DNA of 64,000 bases from Hydractinia symbiolongicarpus. Lineage: Eukaryota > Cnidaria > Hydrozoa > Anthoathecata > Hydractiniidae. Positions 30,422 to 41,645 of this stretch are shown here, piece by piece; position 1 is the stretch's first letter; every line of letters begins with the position of its first letter. The notes below the pieces were generated by a model, which ran no database searches, had not been told where the DNA came from, and worked only from the letters and a program-made list of their open reading frames with translations. The position numbers and the translations under genes are program-made. Location: contig NC_079885.1 in NCBI RefSeq assembly GCF_029227915.1, forward strand, positions 17,247,001 to 17,311,000. The letters run 5' to 3'.

Positions 30422-31890
30422 ATTTACAGAGTGATCTTTGTTATTTATTGTATTATAATTACTAGACTAGGTCCTGTGGTTACATACACAATTCGTGTCG
30501 TAATGTGGATTTTATATATGTCAAGTATTATGACTTTGTGTTTATTTGGCCATAGACTGTTGTTGGCTTTTTTTAGCTATTGTACAGTTTTACGTGTATC
30601 TAGGCTCCTTTGTATGTATGTATGTTGTTGACGCATATAAGCCGGTACTCTTAATGACTGACTTTTTCCTCCAATACCCACACTAATTTTTGGGAAATTT
30701 GGGGATGTCGGGCTTCCTACGTCAGCCATATAACATTTGGACAGATGCGTGTGTGAGGCTTGTGTATCTTATTATTACTTGATATTATTATCCCTTATTA
30801 TCATTACGGTGAGGCACACCCTTTTATGAATCCTGATATTATTATTATGTGGTAACACACGCTGGGCCAATACTGGACCAGCTTGTGCATTCCACCTTTA
30901 GCTCATGATTATTGATAACACATGTTTATTGGGTGCAGAAGACACCATATGTGATTATCGGTTTATAGTGAAGTGCAGTGTACCTTCATGATTGAAGTAG
31001 AAGAGAAACAATATCCTTCATGCATGAGAATAAATTATTAAATAAGTATATAATTAATAAACTAAATAATTAATCATTAATTACAAGTGATAAGTAAATG
31101 TATAATTAGTTGTGAAATGTACCTCGTGAATAGAGGATATGAGTATGTAATTCATGCATGAAAAGATCTGGGTCATGCCTTGGAAACCGTTCACAATATT
31201 ATGATCCATGAGGACATAAACTTGTGAGGGGCAACCAAAACGTGCATACTCTTAGGAAATTACCTTCTTTGCCTTGGGCAAGCATTTTGGTGTGATTACC
31301 TTGTTATGATTACTAGCAGCATGCGTTATCTGTCCTGCCTTACTTAATTATTTTCTTACCCGGCATCCCGATCCATTCCCCAAATTTACAAATTGCGTTC
31401 CATGCGTATGATGTTGTATACCAAAATGTGCCATAATACAATATTCTCGATTAATAAGTGTGTTTTTACTGAGTAACCAAGACAATTAATTTTTTGTTTT
31501 TTTTTTCATGCAAGGCGCAGCGAAAGCGGTTGTGTGATGACACGGGTCAAAGACTGATTCTAGTAAAAGTCTGTATATATAGTAGTGTTTTAGAATGTAG
31601 AAAAATGTTAGGAATACAGAGTAGTTAAAATGAGTGATTACAATGATATTTGGTTTCAGGCTTTAATTGATTTTAAATCGTTGTAAGAAGATGTTGTTTG
31701 TAAGATTTCTTAAAGGTTTCAAGAAAATTTGCTTATTTTATTGTACTTGGAATGCCACGATTCCAATTGATTACTCCTTTATGTTATAAAGCTTTTGGCT
31801 ACCTCTGTGTTTCTACTACTGTTTTGTCTTCAGCCACTACTGGTGGTACTCATAGTGTAAACTTTTTGCTCCGACTACCAACTTTGGCGT
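30422..31890. other. DIRS 3' noncoding region and AT-rich intergenic
   Basis: Contains TTTGGGAAATTTGGGGATGTCGG near 30690. Related sequence in the opposite sense occurs near 31375 (CCCCAAATTT) and near 17775 (CCCCCAAATTTCCTAAAA), compatible with the inverted or internal complementary repeats of DIRS elements. The rest is AT-rich, with ATGCATGA repeated at both sides of 31010-31160. No gene. Confidence 0.45.
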
Positions 31891-31892
31891 CG

Positions 31893-32232
31893 TAGATTAG
31901 TGGTTATAGCTCTCGCACTGTGTACGGGAGACCGGGGTTCGATTCCTCTTGACGGCGATTCAACGTGGGCGAATGAATGTTACCATAGCCCCGGGTTAAC
32001 CAACATGTGAGGGAAATTGGGGAGATGGCACATTGTGTGGGCCGTTGGATGTTGCCGGGAGTTGTCTATTAGAGCGCGGGCCTACTAAATGGGTCTGCGT
32101 AGCTCAAAATGAGCATTAAATACGTTAGGACTCTCCATCTAAGCCATGGCCCCTTCTGGAAATAATAGAAAGGGGTATATCCCTCGATATTTGTGAGGCT
32201 AGCCATGTAAAATATGCACATCCATCTCTCTC
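31893..32232 (+). repeat. tRNA-derived SINE, full length
   Basis: Same family as the copy at 19964. The head runs GTAGATTAGTGGTTATAGCT, with B box GGTTCGATTCC at 31936-31946, the same body, and the end GCTAGCCATGTAAAATATGC. The tail is short (CATCTCTC). It lacks a visible target duplication. Confidence 0.88.
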
Positions 32233-32519
32233 AGCCATTTTATTCTGATAAAACGCGGCCATTGTAGTAATTTATTCGCAAAAAGTTACCATATTTAAAA
32301 TAATTTTTGTATAATTTATGCTTGTTGCGTAGTAACATAATACCATAGTCATAAGAAAAAAAGAAGTCTGGTGACAAACAATGGCCTATTGTTTTATGTT
32401 TTTGCAAGCAAATGAAGCTTGCACCCAGATCTCTGATCCTGCACAGAAGTTTAAAATGGCGTATAATTGCCTGTATGTTTTGGTTTGATTTCATAACAGT
32501 TTGATGTTTATTCTAATAT

Positions 32520-33810
32520 GCCTGGGGAAAATTGCGCAATATTTGGTTGTTCCACCTTTTATGAAGTTATTTTGGGAGGAGCAACAAAAGTATGTGCAAT
32601 CTTCTAGTCCACATAGTGTCAGATAACATCCTATGATCATCAAATACTGTCTGAATCTAGCTGCAAAATTTTCCTCTGTATATTCCGACTTGCAATTTGA
32701 TAAAAACACTGGTTCTGGAATATTAGTCCTTTCCAGAGGATTTAACTATCAAATTATTGAAGAAGAAAACAGCATTATTTTCAGCACCTGAGAGATTTGT
32801 CACCATACTATTTGACGAGATGAAGATACAGGAAGATTCGGTGTGGGATAAGTACACAGGTGCACTAATTTGTTTTGTGGACCTAGGTGATATTAATACA
32901 AACTTTGGAACACTCAAAAATTTAAAAGAATTAGCATCCCACGTCCTCGTTTTTCTTGTTAAAAGCATCGTAAACCCATTGTCATTCAGTTTTGCGACAT
33001 TTGCTACCACCAGTATAACCTGATTTCAGCTCATGCCTATTTTTTGGAAAGCAGTTTCTTATTTAGAGCAAATAAATTTAAAAGTTATTGCTGCTACAGG
33101 TGATGGTGCTTCTCCAAACCGTCGTTTTTTTAGAACGCACAAGTTATTATGCGCAGAGAGTCAGAAAAAAAAGTAGTGTATCGTTCCATCAACCTATATG
33201 CTACAGATAAACATTTTATATATTTTTTTGCTGATGTACCCCATCTCATTAAAACAGCTCACAATTGTCTGTCCAACTCTGGTTCTGGCAGAGCAACACA
33301 GTACATGTGGAACAGTGGGTTTTTTGTACTTTGGAGTCACATATCTCAGTTATATCATGAAAATCTTGAAAGTGGCTTAAAGCTAGTGCACAAGTTAACA
33401 AATGATCACATAAATTTGACACCTTATTCTAAAATGAGAGTCCGTTTGGCTGCACAAGTACTAAGTGAAACAGTTGGAAATGTAATTAATGAGTTTGGTC
33501 CACCTGAAGCAGCTGACACTGCACAATTTTGCATCATGATGGATGAGTTTTTTGACTGCCTTAATGTTAAAATGTTAAAATTGAAGAGAAAACTATTTTT
33601 AAGACCATGTGAAGAAAAGAACGCAATGATCATCCTTATACTGATAAAACCATCAAAAGCCAATTTTCTGTACGACCAATTGCTGGAAATGTTTGTGCCT
33701 CTGGTAGTAGCAAATTTAACCTTATTGATGATAGTCCATTGCCAAAAAGAAAGAAAAACTCTCAACAGATGCTACATCTCGGACATGAATTAAAACTGTC
33801 AAACCGGCTA
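32520..33810 (+). pseudogene. P-element/THAP9-like transposase, deleted
   Basis: It starts MPGENCAIFGCST, the first strand of a THAP zinc finger, but the rest of the finger is lost. From about 32740 the P-transposase catalytic region follows: FVTILFDEMKIQED near 32800, YTGALICFVDLG, HVLVFLVKSIVNPLSFSFA, then in other frames QLMPIFWKAVSYLE and VIAATGDGASPNRRFF. The frame at 33149-33793 continues with DVPHLIKTAHNCLSNSGSG, YMWNSGFFVLWSHI, LTNDHINLTPYSKMRV, LAAQVLSETV and FFDCLN. This is the RNase-H-like and GTP-binding-insertion region of P-type transposases. The C-terminal part is replaced and frameshifted. Confidence 0.82.
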
Positions 33811-34013
33811 TTTTTATAGCCACAATTTAAAAAAAAACATTACACTGGCTATCAATATTTTTGGTTACATTCTTTAGTCCCCTTTATACTGGCGACTGGT
33901 GGGTTATAGCAGAAAAATTTTTTTCGTTGGTACACATGGTATTTACTTCACCTGGAACTTTTTTCAACTCTACAAATTGAAAAATATTTGGAAAAAAACT
34001 TGCAATCATTGAT

Positions 34014-35314
34014 TTATAAGTCACTGAGAATTTTTGGTGTTATCGACAAAACCTGTGGATTTGGCACTCTAAGACAGGTTAGGCAAGAATTTGCCATTGA
34101 TTTCTTAACAATAATAAAGTTTAAATAAACAACGTAAAGAAATATATCAGGCACATAGAATAAAACATATAAGTTAAAGCCAAAACATGTTTTTTGAAAA
34201 TTTGTGGCTATAAAAATAGCCTTTTTGACAGTTTTTAGTCCATGTCTAGGACTTAAACATTTAATGTTCTTTAGCATTAGCTGTTTTCTCAAAGCACATT
34301 TTTTTAAATTCTTAGTAAACAATGTTAACATATGCTCCAACAAGTTTAAACTAGCTTCTCCAACAACTTGTGGCTCCACTTCATAACAGGCACTCTTAAA
34401 ATTATATAAAATTAAAGGGTTTTTTAGCATCTTGTGGACTATGTTGTGACATACCAATTTGGTTTGCAAATTAATAGTTGATAACCGAAATATTTGTTCA
34501 CATTTAACGAAAACTGCTTGCATATTTTGTTTACCCTCCACAAACCTCCACGATCACGAATAATAATATATGTCTGAGAATCATCGCTATCAACCTTACA
34601 TGCTTGCAGCAGTGCAATAAATTGTGTGCGATTTGTTAAAGTAGCCTTTGAAAATCGAAACCTAGAATGTAGCTTGTGAAGAAAATATCCAACAAGATAA
34701 TCTAAACTTCTGAGCTCTTTTTCTGAAATTTCTGCCACCTGCAGGTCTTTGGGTGTATCTTTACCAATGCCTGATAAATGGGTCAACATATGATTTGCCA
34801 CTTCTTCTGCAAGTAAAATATTGCTAAATCGTGTTTCTTCAAATTTTGATGGTAGGATATTTTCCTTCAACATGCCATACATACATATATGTAAAAATCT
34901 TTAGCATCCCCAGAGTATTTTTCAATCATTTCAATCATTGGTCTGAACTTGTTCCATAATTCAATAGCATCATCAGTTGAAAATATAAAATTTTCTTTCG
35001 AGAACAAGCATCTAATATTTTCAGGCAAACACAAATCTTTAAAGCATGAATCAGCACATTTACAATTAATTTTAAAGTTAAGGGGTGAAATTTTTTCAAA
35101 CATTGTTCTTCCTTTGACAGCTGTGGTATGGAAACACTAGAGTCACAAGAATTTTTCGAAGCCCAGTGGTGCAAGTTGAACTTTGAACCCTATATGCCAT
35201 AGTAGAAAACTCTCTTAAAACACACAAAAAGAAACGAGTTTTGTATACACTCTTAGCGTGCCTAGGTCTTCGTATGTTTTTATCTAAGTAACAGGGGATA
35301 GCACCAGACAACAT
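34014..35314 (-). pseudogene. Transposon ORF fragments, probably a P-like C-terminal region
   Basis: Three minus-strand frames in order: CKCADSCFKDLCLPENIRCLF...ELWNKFRPMIEMIE; LAEEVANHMLTHLSGIGKD...LRSLDYLVGYFLHKL...RDRGGLWRVNKIC; and LVCHNIVHKMLKN...EVEPQVVGEASLNLLEHML. The LDYLVGY...RGGLW pattern resembles the C-terminal part of P-type transposases, but I am not certain of the family. The last part (KTVKKAIFIATN with its DNA) is complementary to the end of the plus-strand P-like pseudogene near 33760-33830, so the two sit tail to tail. Frames are interrupted and no start or promoter is visible. Confidence 0.5.
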
Positions 35315-35472
35315 TTATTTAAGCGTATTGATTTGATCTATTAATTAATTAGAAATAGCAATTAAATACACGTGTAGGATGTAGCGATACTAAGTGTCTT
35401 TTATTATTATTTTAACGCTGAAGTGATATATTTAATCAACTTTAAACATATTTTTACGATCGAATTATGCCG

Positions 35473-35660
35473 CTTACAACGTATGAGTAATTTTTTTAGA
35501 ACTTAGTGTGAGGCATCTGACTGACTTCTTGTCAGCTCTTACAACGTATGAGGATTTTTTAGAACTTAGTGTGAGGCATCTGACTGACTTCTTGTCAGCT
35601 CTTACAACGTATAAGGATTTTTTAGAACTTAGCGTGAGGCAGCCGACTGACTTCTTGTGG
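35473..35660 (+). repeat. 64-bp tandem repeat, three copies
   Basis: Units begin CTTACAACGTATGAG at 35473, 35537 and 35601, each ending ...GACTGACTTCTTGTCAGCT. Copies two and three differ from the first by a few bases and a shorter T run. Confidence 0.9.
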
Positions 35661-38155
35661 ACTGAGTAATAGTTGAGTTAATCGCCAGAACTTTTTTTTG
35701 CTATGGAACTTATTATGCCAATAATTCAAACGAGCTTCAAAGAGTAATTTATTTATTTATTTATCATAAAGATTTACACTTTAGTAATAAATTACTGCTA
35801 TAATTGCGTGTCCTGATAAAGAAACCGATAAAGACATACGTATATATAACAAAAAATCATGTAAAATATACATTGTGACTGAAACAAGTAACATAGAAAA
35901 ACAAAAAATTGAATAACACTTAGTCTGTAAACTAAACCCATCATTTTTCCCTTTTTGATATTTTTCAATAAGGGAAGCGTACAAAAAAATTATAGGGCAA
36001 TAGCAAAAGCAGGGAAGAGAGACAGGTATTCTTTCTAATACCACTCTTAAAAGACTTCAGATAGGAGTGTTTAGGTAGACGAATCAAGAGACAAACATAC
36101 GATTAGTGTAATTATCATCGAAAAACAAAATTATAAAAATATCAAAATAATAAAAATTATTTGCAATTAAAAATGACTACTGACTCTATCCTAAAATTTT
36201 GCGACTGAACCTGTTCACCGTATCTCTATGGGGAGTGTATTGAAAATTTTTACGATTATGCGCCATTATGGATTTTCGAAGCCCGGTGGTGCAAGTTGAA
36301 CTTTGGACTTCACGTTTTATTCAGTCTTTTGCCTAACGGACGTGCTGGCGGCAGGACAGTTTTGCTTTTTGTTATCTGTTTTTATGTTTGTGATACTAAT
36401 TTTATGATATATATTTTGAAAGATACTTTTATTATGCACTTATTTGTACTTTTAATTTCTTTTTGTACAATAAAGGCAACTTAATATATCCTAAAAATCT
36501 TTAAACTAGATAGCTAGCTAGAGGTCTCCCAAAATGCTTTTAGGACACTGTACTGTAGCTAGCTATAAGTCTGTAATTAGTAATTAATGCTTGATTAAAG
36601 GTAATTTCATTTTATATTTAGATATTTAAAATTGTGTATTATAAAGATATTGGCATTGGATTTTAAACTTGGATTTTTAGAGAGAAATTTTGGATTTTGG
36701 ATTTTGGCAAAATTTTTAAACCCTTTTATATCAATAGCACATTACAGGAAACAAATAAACTAAATTTAGCCAATTTTTTTTATATATGCACTGCTGACGT
36801 CAGCAAAAATCTAAAACAACCTATTTTTTCCATTTTTCTTCTGCCCGAGTGGATTTCTCCACGGGTCTTGATGCCGCCGAAAAAATTATGTCTTAAATGT
36901 TAAATTTTATAAGCACTACTTTAACGACAATATCCTATATGAAATTGATGAAGGCATTACAGTGCACTTAAAACTTTGAGGCCAAATAACTTGGAAACAA
37001 GGTGGTGACGTCAATGATCTTTCACCGCATGGGTAACTAGGGACCACTGGGACTAATTTAAGTAAGTTTCCCAAACCTAGGTCCCCGAATCCGTTTCGAA
37101 ATGAACGGGTTGATGACGTTATCAAAATACCTTCAAATCCTAATATCTCTGCAACATATTTGTCAAAAGTACATGACCCTATACATTTTCTTGATCGGAG
37201 TTTTAAGATCTATGCGATGAAGGCAACAGGTGTAAAAATTTTCTAAAAAAATTTTTTTAGGTTTTGACGGGCCTAATTTTTAAACCCATATATCTCATTA
37301 ACCGCTCATCAAAAGCACATTATCATATACATGTTCTTGATCAGCAGTTTAAGTTCTGCACAGCGAGAAAAGGTTCTATTTTTTTGTGGATGGGTTGCTT
37401 ACGTCATCAAAATTCATATGACGATTATTTTTTAATTTTATTTTGCTTCAGTGGATTTTTCCATGGGCTTTATCGACTTGTGAAAATATAAAGAAACCAT
37501 TGGTGAAATTTTTTTTATGATTTAATGACAATTTTTCTTCAAAATTTATGACTTTTTATGACATTTTTCCAAAAAGATTTATTTGCCATTTTATGACAAA
37601 ATTTTCAGAAGGGAAATTTTCAATTAACTTAAGTTTCCCCGCAAAGTTAAGTTACTTTACAAGGAGAAGGGGAGAAGGAAGCAAGGAAAAAAAGCAAAAT
37701 ATTTGGGATTTTATCTATCTATTTATTTTATCTATTTCCCGTAAAATAATATTTAGCGTTCAACTTGAAAAGTGAATTTTGGGTGGGATAATTTTTTTCG
37801 GTTTTTGTGCAATTTTTTTTCAATAAATTATTTGCAATTTTGACAAATGAAACAAAGATTTGTTTACATCAACTTAATTTTTTCTTTCTCATTTATATAC
37901 TTTTGCAAAAATGGCCAAAAAAGCGAAAACATGAAACTTTCTCCTAGCAAAACTTTCTCCCTGTAAAGTAATTAAAAGATCAGCATACATCTATACAAAG
38001 AACCTGCTAAACTTATCAATAATATTGTTTTTAAATCAATTTGTTGTTTTAGCGAACAACAAATTTAAACAATATTTTATGGTATTTTTAGCAATATTTA
38101 TGACATATTATATTTTTAAACGTTGAAAGTTAAATTTGAAAAGTTTAGTATGGTG
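35661..38155. other. Intergenic, dispersed noncoding repeats
   Basis: No gene supported. GAAGCCCGGTGGTGCAAGTT near 36275 repeats a sequence at 35158. Two similar blocks (36780-36890 and 37320-37490) both contain a CTGACGTCA/TTACGTCATCAAAA-like site followed by a GTGGATTT.TCCA.GGG hairpin, so they are copies of one dispersed repeat. From 37500 the sequence is AT-rich and featureless. Confidence 0.45.
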
Positions 38156-39652
38156 GCCGAGAACTGCCACACGAAAAAACCTCTGTTTAATTGCGTTTTT
38201 AATTGATATATTTATTTATAAATTTATTTAACTTCTGTTTTTTGTTTTTTATAAACTTTTATTTTACTTCTACTTTCAATTAAATTTATTTTTAATTTGC
38301 TTTTTCTATTTTAATTTATTTCACTTTGCATAATAATCAGTAGCTTTATCTTGTTTTTATTTTATTTTTAATTTATTTTTAATTTAAACTTGTTTTGCAT
38401 TTACTTTTAAGTTTTTAATTTAAAAAAATAAATTGAATTTGAAAAATTAAATTTAAAATCTGGCTTGGCCGATTCCAACACCTGGTTTCTATACTGCCAT
38501 AAGGACATGTAGTGTTCGACATCTTGTTGCTTTATTGTCATTAACCGGTACACCTGGTTTCTATAATTTCGTAAGCTCCTGTATTGTTAGACACGGACGT
38601 AACTTCGTGCTTAGTCCCTTACCTTACTTAGACGCTATTTCAAGAGTGGCGTGGTTTGGATTAAGAGTCTGTACAAAAGAATAGTCTAAATAAATCAGTT
38701 CTAAATCGGTTAATATATTTTACATATAACAACACACAATACAAACATTTCACCACCGTAGTTTTTTATAACGTATTTGTAAGCTTAGCTGAATTCCTGC
38801 GCTTCTTTCTCCTGTTCTTTTTTCAATGGTCATCAAGACCTGCATCCATGACTTCTTCAATTTGAGCAATGTCAAATTCGATAGTTTTCATGTTTGGTGA
38901 CCAGGAGATTGCATCTTACAAAAATAATGTTTAAAGATGTTAAGTGATTGAGTGTTTTGGCGCTATGCAGAAAAATTAAAACATGCTTTTTTAATGTTTT
39001 CAATTGTAACTTTTTCGTAGTCATAGAAGACTAATTCCTGCGGATCCATCCTTTGCACTACAATTTCTTGCCTATCCAAAATTTCTTTAATTTTATTGCA
39101 AAACTTGTCCTTACCAGCTGACGTGGCTGGTTTAGTTCTCTTTGCAGCAACGGCTTTTCGGAAAGCTTTAACATCTGTTATTCAAAATAAAAGAAGCATA
39201 AAAATTGTCATAATATAGTAGAAACCGGTGTTTTACACTGTTAAGAAAGAATTTTCCGCAACTCCCATGGGTAGTCGAGTTAATATTTTGAATTAGCTTC
39301 TCCGTGCCCACGTGTTGTACTACTGGGCTGGTTTCCATCCCCTTTTAAAATGTTTTTACTTGCACACGTCTTAATGTAGTCGAAATGCATTGTGGTATAC
39401 TCTGGCAGCTCTCGGCCAAGCGACAAATAGATTTTAAAAATTTAAAATAAAAACGTCTTTAAAAAAAGAAAAAGAAGGTTCTCTGAAAAAAGAAAAAGAA
39501 GGTAAAAGTAAAATAAATTGAAATAAAATAAAAATGAAAAAATAAAAAATGAATTAAAAGTAAAATGAATTGAAATAAAAAAGCAATTTAAAAATAAATA
39601 AATGAATTAAAAAAGCAATTAAACAGAGTTTTTTCGTGTGGCAGTTCTCGGC
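38156..39652. mobile_element. 1.5-kb long inverted-repeat (foldback) element
   Basis: The left end, GCCGAGAACTGCCACACG onward, matches the reverse complement of the right end over about 50 bases with few changes. Beyond that both arms are AT-rich homologues (AATTTATTTTTAATTT on the left, AAAATAAATTGAAATAAAA on the right) to about 38460 and from about 39416. The second-level ends GGCTTGGCCGA (38462) and TCTCGGCCAAGC (39405) are also complementary. No target duplication is clear. The centre carries coding-like exons on the minus strand, but no transposase is recognised. Confidence 0.65.
38830..39174 (-). CDS. Coding-like two-exon fragment, unrecognised
   Basis: Within the inverted-repeat element, the minus strand from 39174 after an AACAG acceptor encodes KAFRKAVAAKRTKPATSAG, DKFCNKIKEILDRQEIVVQ, and RMDPQELVFYDYEKVTIENI over about 50-60 residues without a stop. 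After a possible intron (weak donor at GCAT/GTTTTA, acceptor TTGTAAG) it continues ISWSPNMKTIEFDIAQIEEV and MDAGLDDH before a stop at about 38833. The amino-acid mix looks real and differs from the AT-rich surroundings. No start exon is visible. It could be a captured host exon or the remnant of a transposon gene. Confidence 0.35.
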
Positions 39653-39995
39653 AGAAGTTGAAAGTGTGGTTGTGTTTCTTTTATGCCAGCGAGCTAGCTG
39701 CTCCATACTTTATTTTTAAACTTTCGGTTGTGCTAAAGAACCGTTTTCCCTCTCCATTTCTCTTACTTTTTCCTCCTGTCTCCCTTTCCCTCCCCCTCTT
39801 CCTGTCTTTCTGTTTCGTGAAAAGTTGGTAACATATTGGTTAAAATTGTTGGTTAAAACTATTGGTTGAAACTATTGGTTAAAACTTGGTTAAAACTATT
39901 GATACACGACTGATATTAGTTAATCTCATTGGTCATTAATTAAGCAGTTTGACTTAAGAGTTGATCTAGCTAGCTAGCACAATTTCAAGCTAGCC

Positions 39996-40319
39996 ATGAT
40001 GCTTTATTACTGTATTTTTAAGATATATAGTCTAAAGATTACTGCTGTATTATTGTTACTTTTGCTAATTTTGGCTAGTGATGTTGAAGTATATCCTGGA
40101 CCAGGTCCTCCGTTTCGGCCAAAGGTTGTTCTAGGCTCTTTTCATCAGGGTGATCCTAAATTCGGTGAGAGTAGTGGCATGCAATGTGTCTGTAATGCAC
40201 TTTTTTCAATCTGTTTTTCAGCAATTAAAAAGGTTTCGGTTTGGAAATCGTTTGATTTAGACTATGTTTTAGAGAAAGGAGATGAATTATTTAAAATTTA
40301 TTACATATCTACGGATTGA
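39996..40319 (+). CDS. Transposon-type ORF with degenerate 2A motif and cysteine-protease-like start
   Basis: This 107-residue frame begins with a hydrophobic leucine run (residues about 18-28). The motif DVEVYPGPGP follows, resembling the 2A ribosome-skipping consensus D[VI]ExNPGP with Tyr in place of the invariant Asn. Downstream come VVLGSFHQGDPKFGESSGMQ, then CVCNALFS and FDLDYVLEKGDELF, which is how many OTU/papain-like protease domains in invertebrate transposon polyproteins begin; the Cys in GMQC would be the nucleophile. The frame stops at 40317 and the rest of such a polyprotein is missing, so it is a truncated element fragment. Not affiliated with a family with certainty. Confidence 0.5.
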   Translation: MMLYYCIFKIYSLKITAVLLLLLLILASDVEVYPGPGPPFRPKVVLGSFHQGDPKFGESSGMQCVCNALFSICFSAIKKVSVWKSFDLDYVLEKGDELFKIYYISTD

Positions 40320-40504
40320 TGGGACAAAATGATATTTTTTAAGTCACGAAAAAACCAGTGAAATGGTCTAATATTTATGGCTAACGAAATTAGCTTTTCA
40401 TTGATTTGAACAAAACTTTCAATTTTTTTGTTTGACTCTCATAGTCTTGATAGGGATGGCTCAATAGTTGCAGATGAAGTTCAATTCTTTTATCCTTAAG
40501 GTCA

Positions 40505-41645
40505 CTTTTTGATGTGCAGAAGCACATTAAGTGCTAACATTTTCAACAGTGTGCTGATAATCTTTAATGCATGGAACACTTCCAAATACGTGATAAAAAT
40601 GTTTTCATTCAGCTTCCTGATATCTTTACAAATTGTGAATTCATGACGACATTCTTAGGGGCTTCGTGGGCAGGTGAACCTGACGTTAACCAATTTCTGT
40701 TTTGAGCCTCTTCGACGGAATACTTTTATGCTCACATTAAGTGTAATAAATACCAGGCAACGAATGTCGATTACACGAGTGATGAATAACTGAAAGAAAT
40801 CGTTCAACCAATTCTTCAAGATTACCAGATTGTCTTTATTGACCAATATAAATGATTTACTATCGATAGAATCCACTCTCCAAGTTTTTGATACGCTATA
40901 AAAAAGCTTGACAATTATATTGCACGTAATCACTATATTACTACCGGATACCATTTCAGAACTTACTTTTCTTCATTGCAAACTTCGCAAGCTGTTTTGA
41001 CATGTTTTTAGCTAAGTGACAGGGATCGAACTGGTGTATTATGTGTTTAAATCTATCGTCTGTTGCCATTAATTTTCTTATTTGTATGTGCCTATCAGCT
41101 CTAACACCAACCTCAACATTCAACCTTTTCACGCAAGTCATGAAGCCGTGCTTTTCCATTCCTAAATATGAGATCAGTGTCACTTTTAAACAGTGTATAT
41201 ATAACAAGCAATGCGAATTTTTGACTTGCTTTACATTTACAACTTCCACATCTAAAATTTTGTTTGTTTTACAGTCCATTGATGTTACTGTATAATACGT
41301 TGCGCTGTGGCCAGGGCTGTCACACTGACCATCTACACCGATGTCGATATTACCACCGCGCCCTTTTATTCTTGCTAATTCAATTTGCTGGTGTGTATTC
41401 CAAGCATTGTGAATCTCAGGAAATACGTAACTTTCTAGAGGAAAAATAAAGAACATGCTTCTGATTATCACATATACCAACAAAAAACTTATTACTTGGT
41501 ATTAAAAAACTACCAAAAGAACCTCTTAATCTGTAAAATGTTTCGCTGCCGAATAACTTTAGGTTCAAAGTACTTGCAAAACGTTTTGGAAAAGATATTC
41601 CCACCATATCAACGGCTGCAGTTACCATAATATTGCCAGCATCCT
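40505..41645 (-). pseudogene. Kolobok-like DDE transposase
   Basis: Minus-strand frames encode, in order: AAVDMVGISFPKRFASTLNL after an intron-like acceptor near 41650; PEIHNAWNTHQQ; the catalytic block VDGQCDSPGHSATYYTVT; VRADRHIQIRKLM; and IIHQFDPCHLAKNMSKQL. In shifted frames, LTSGSPAHEA (near 40660) and YLEVFHALK (near 40560) follow. These blocks define a large cnidarian/vertebrate transposase family usually grouped with Kolobok and often fused to a THAP finger. Several frameshifts and stops kill this copy. A second copy lies at 59.4-60.6 kb on the other strand. Superfamily assignment is from memory of the motifs. Confidence 0.7.

Noticed and set aside
35473-35660. CRISPR-like array
   Set aside because: The units are contiguous 64-mers without variable spacers, in eukaryotic DNA.
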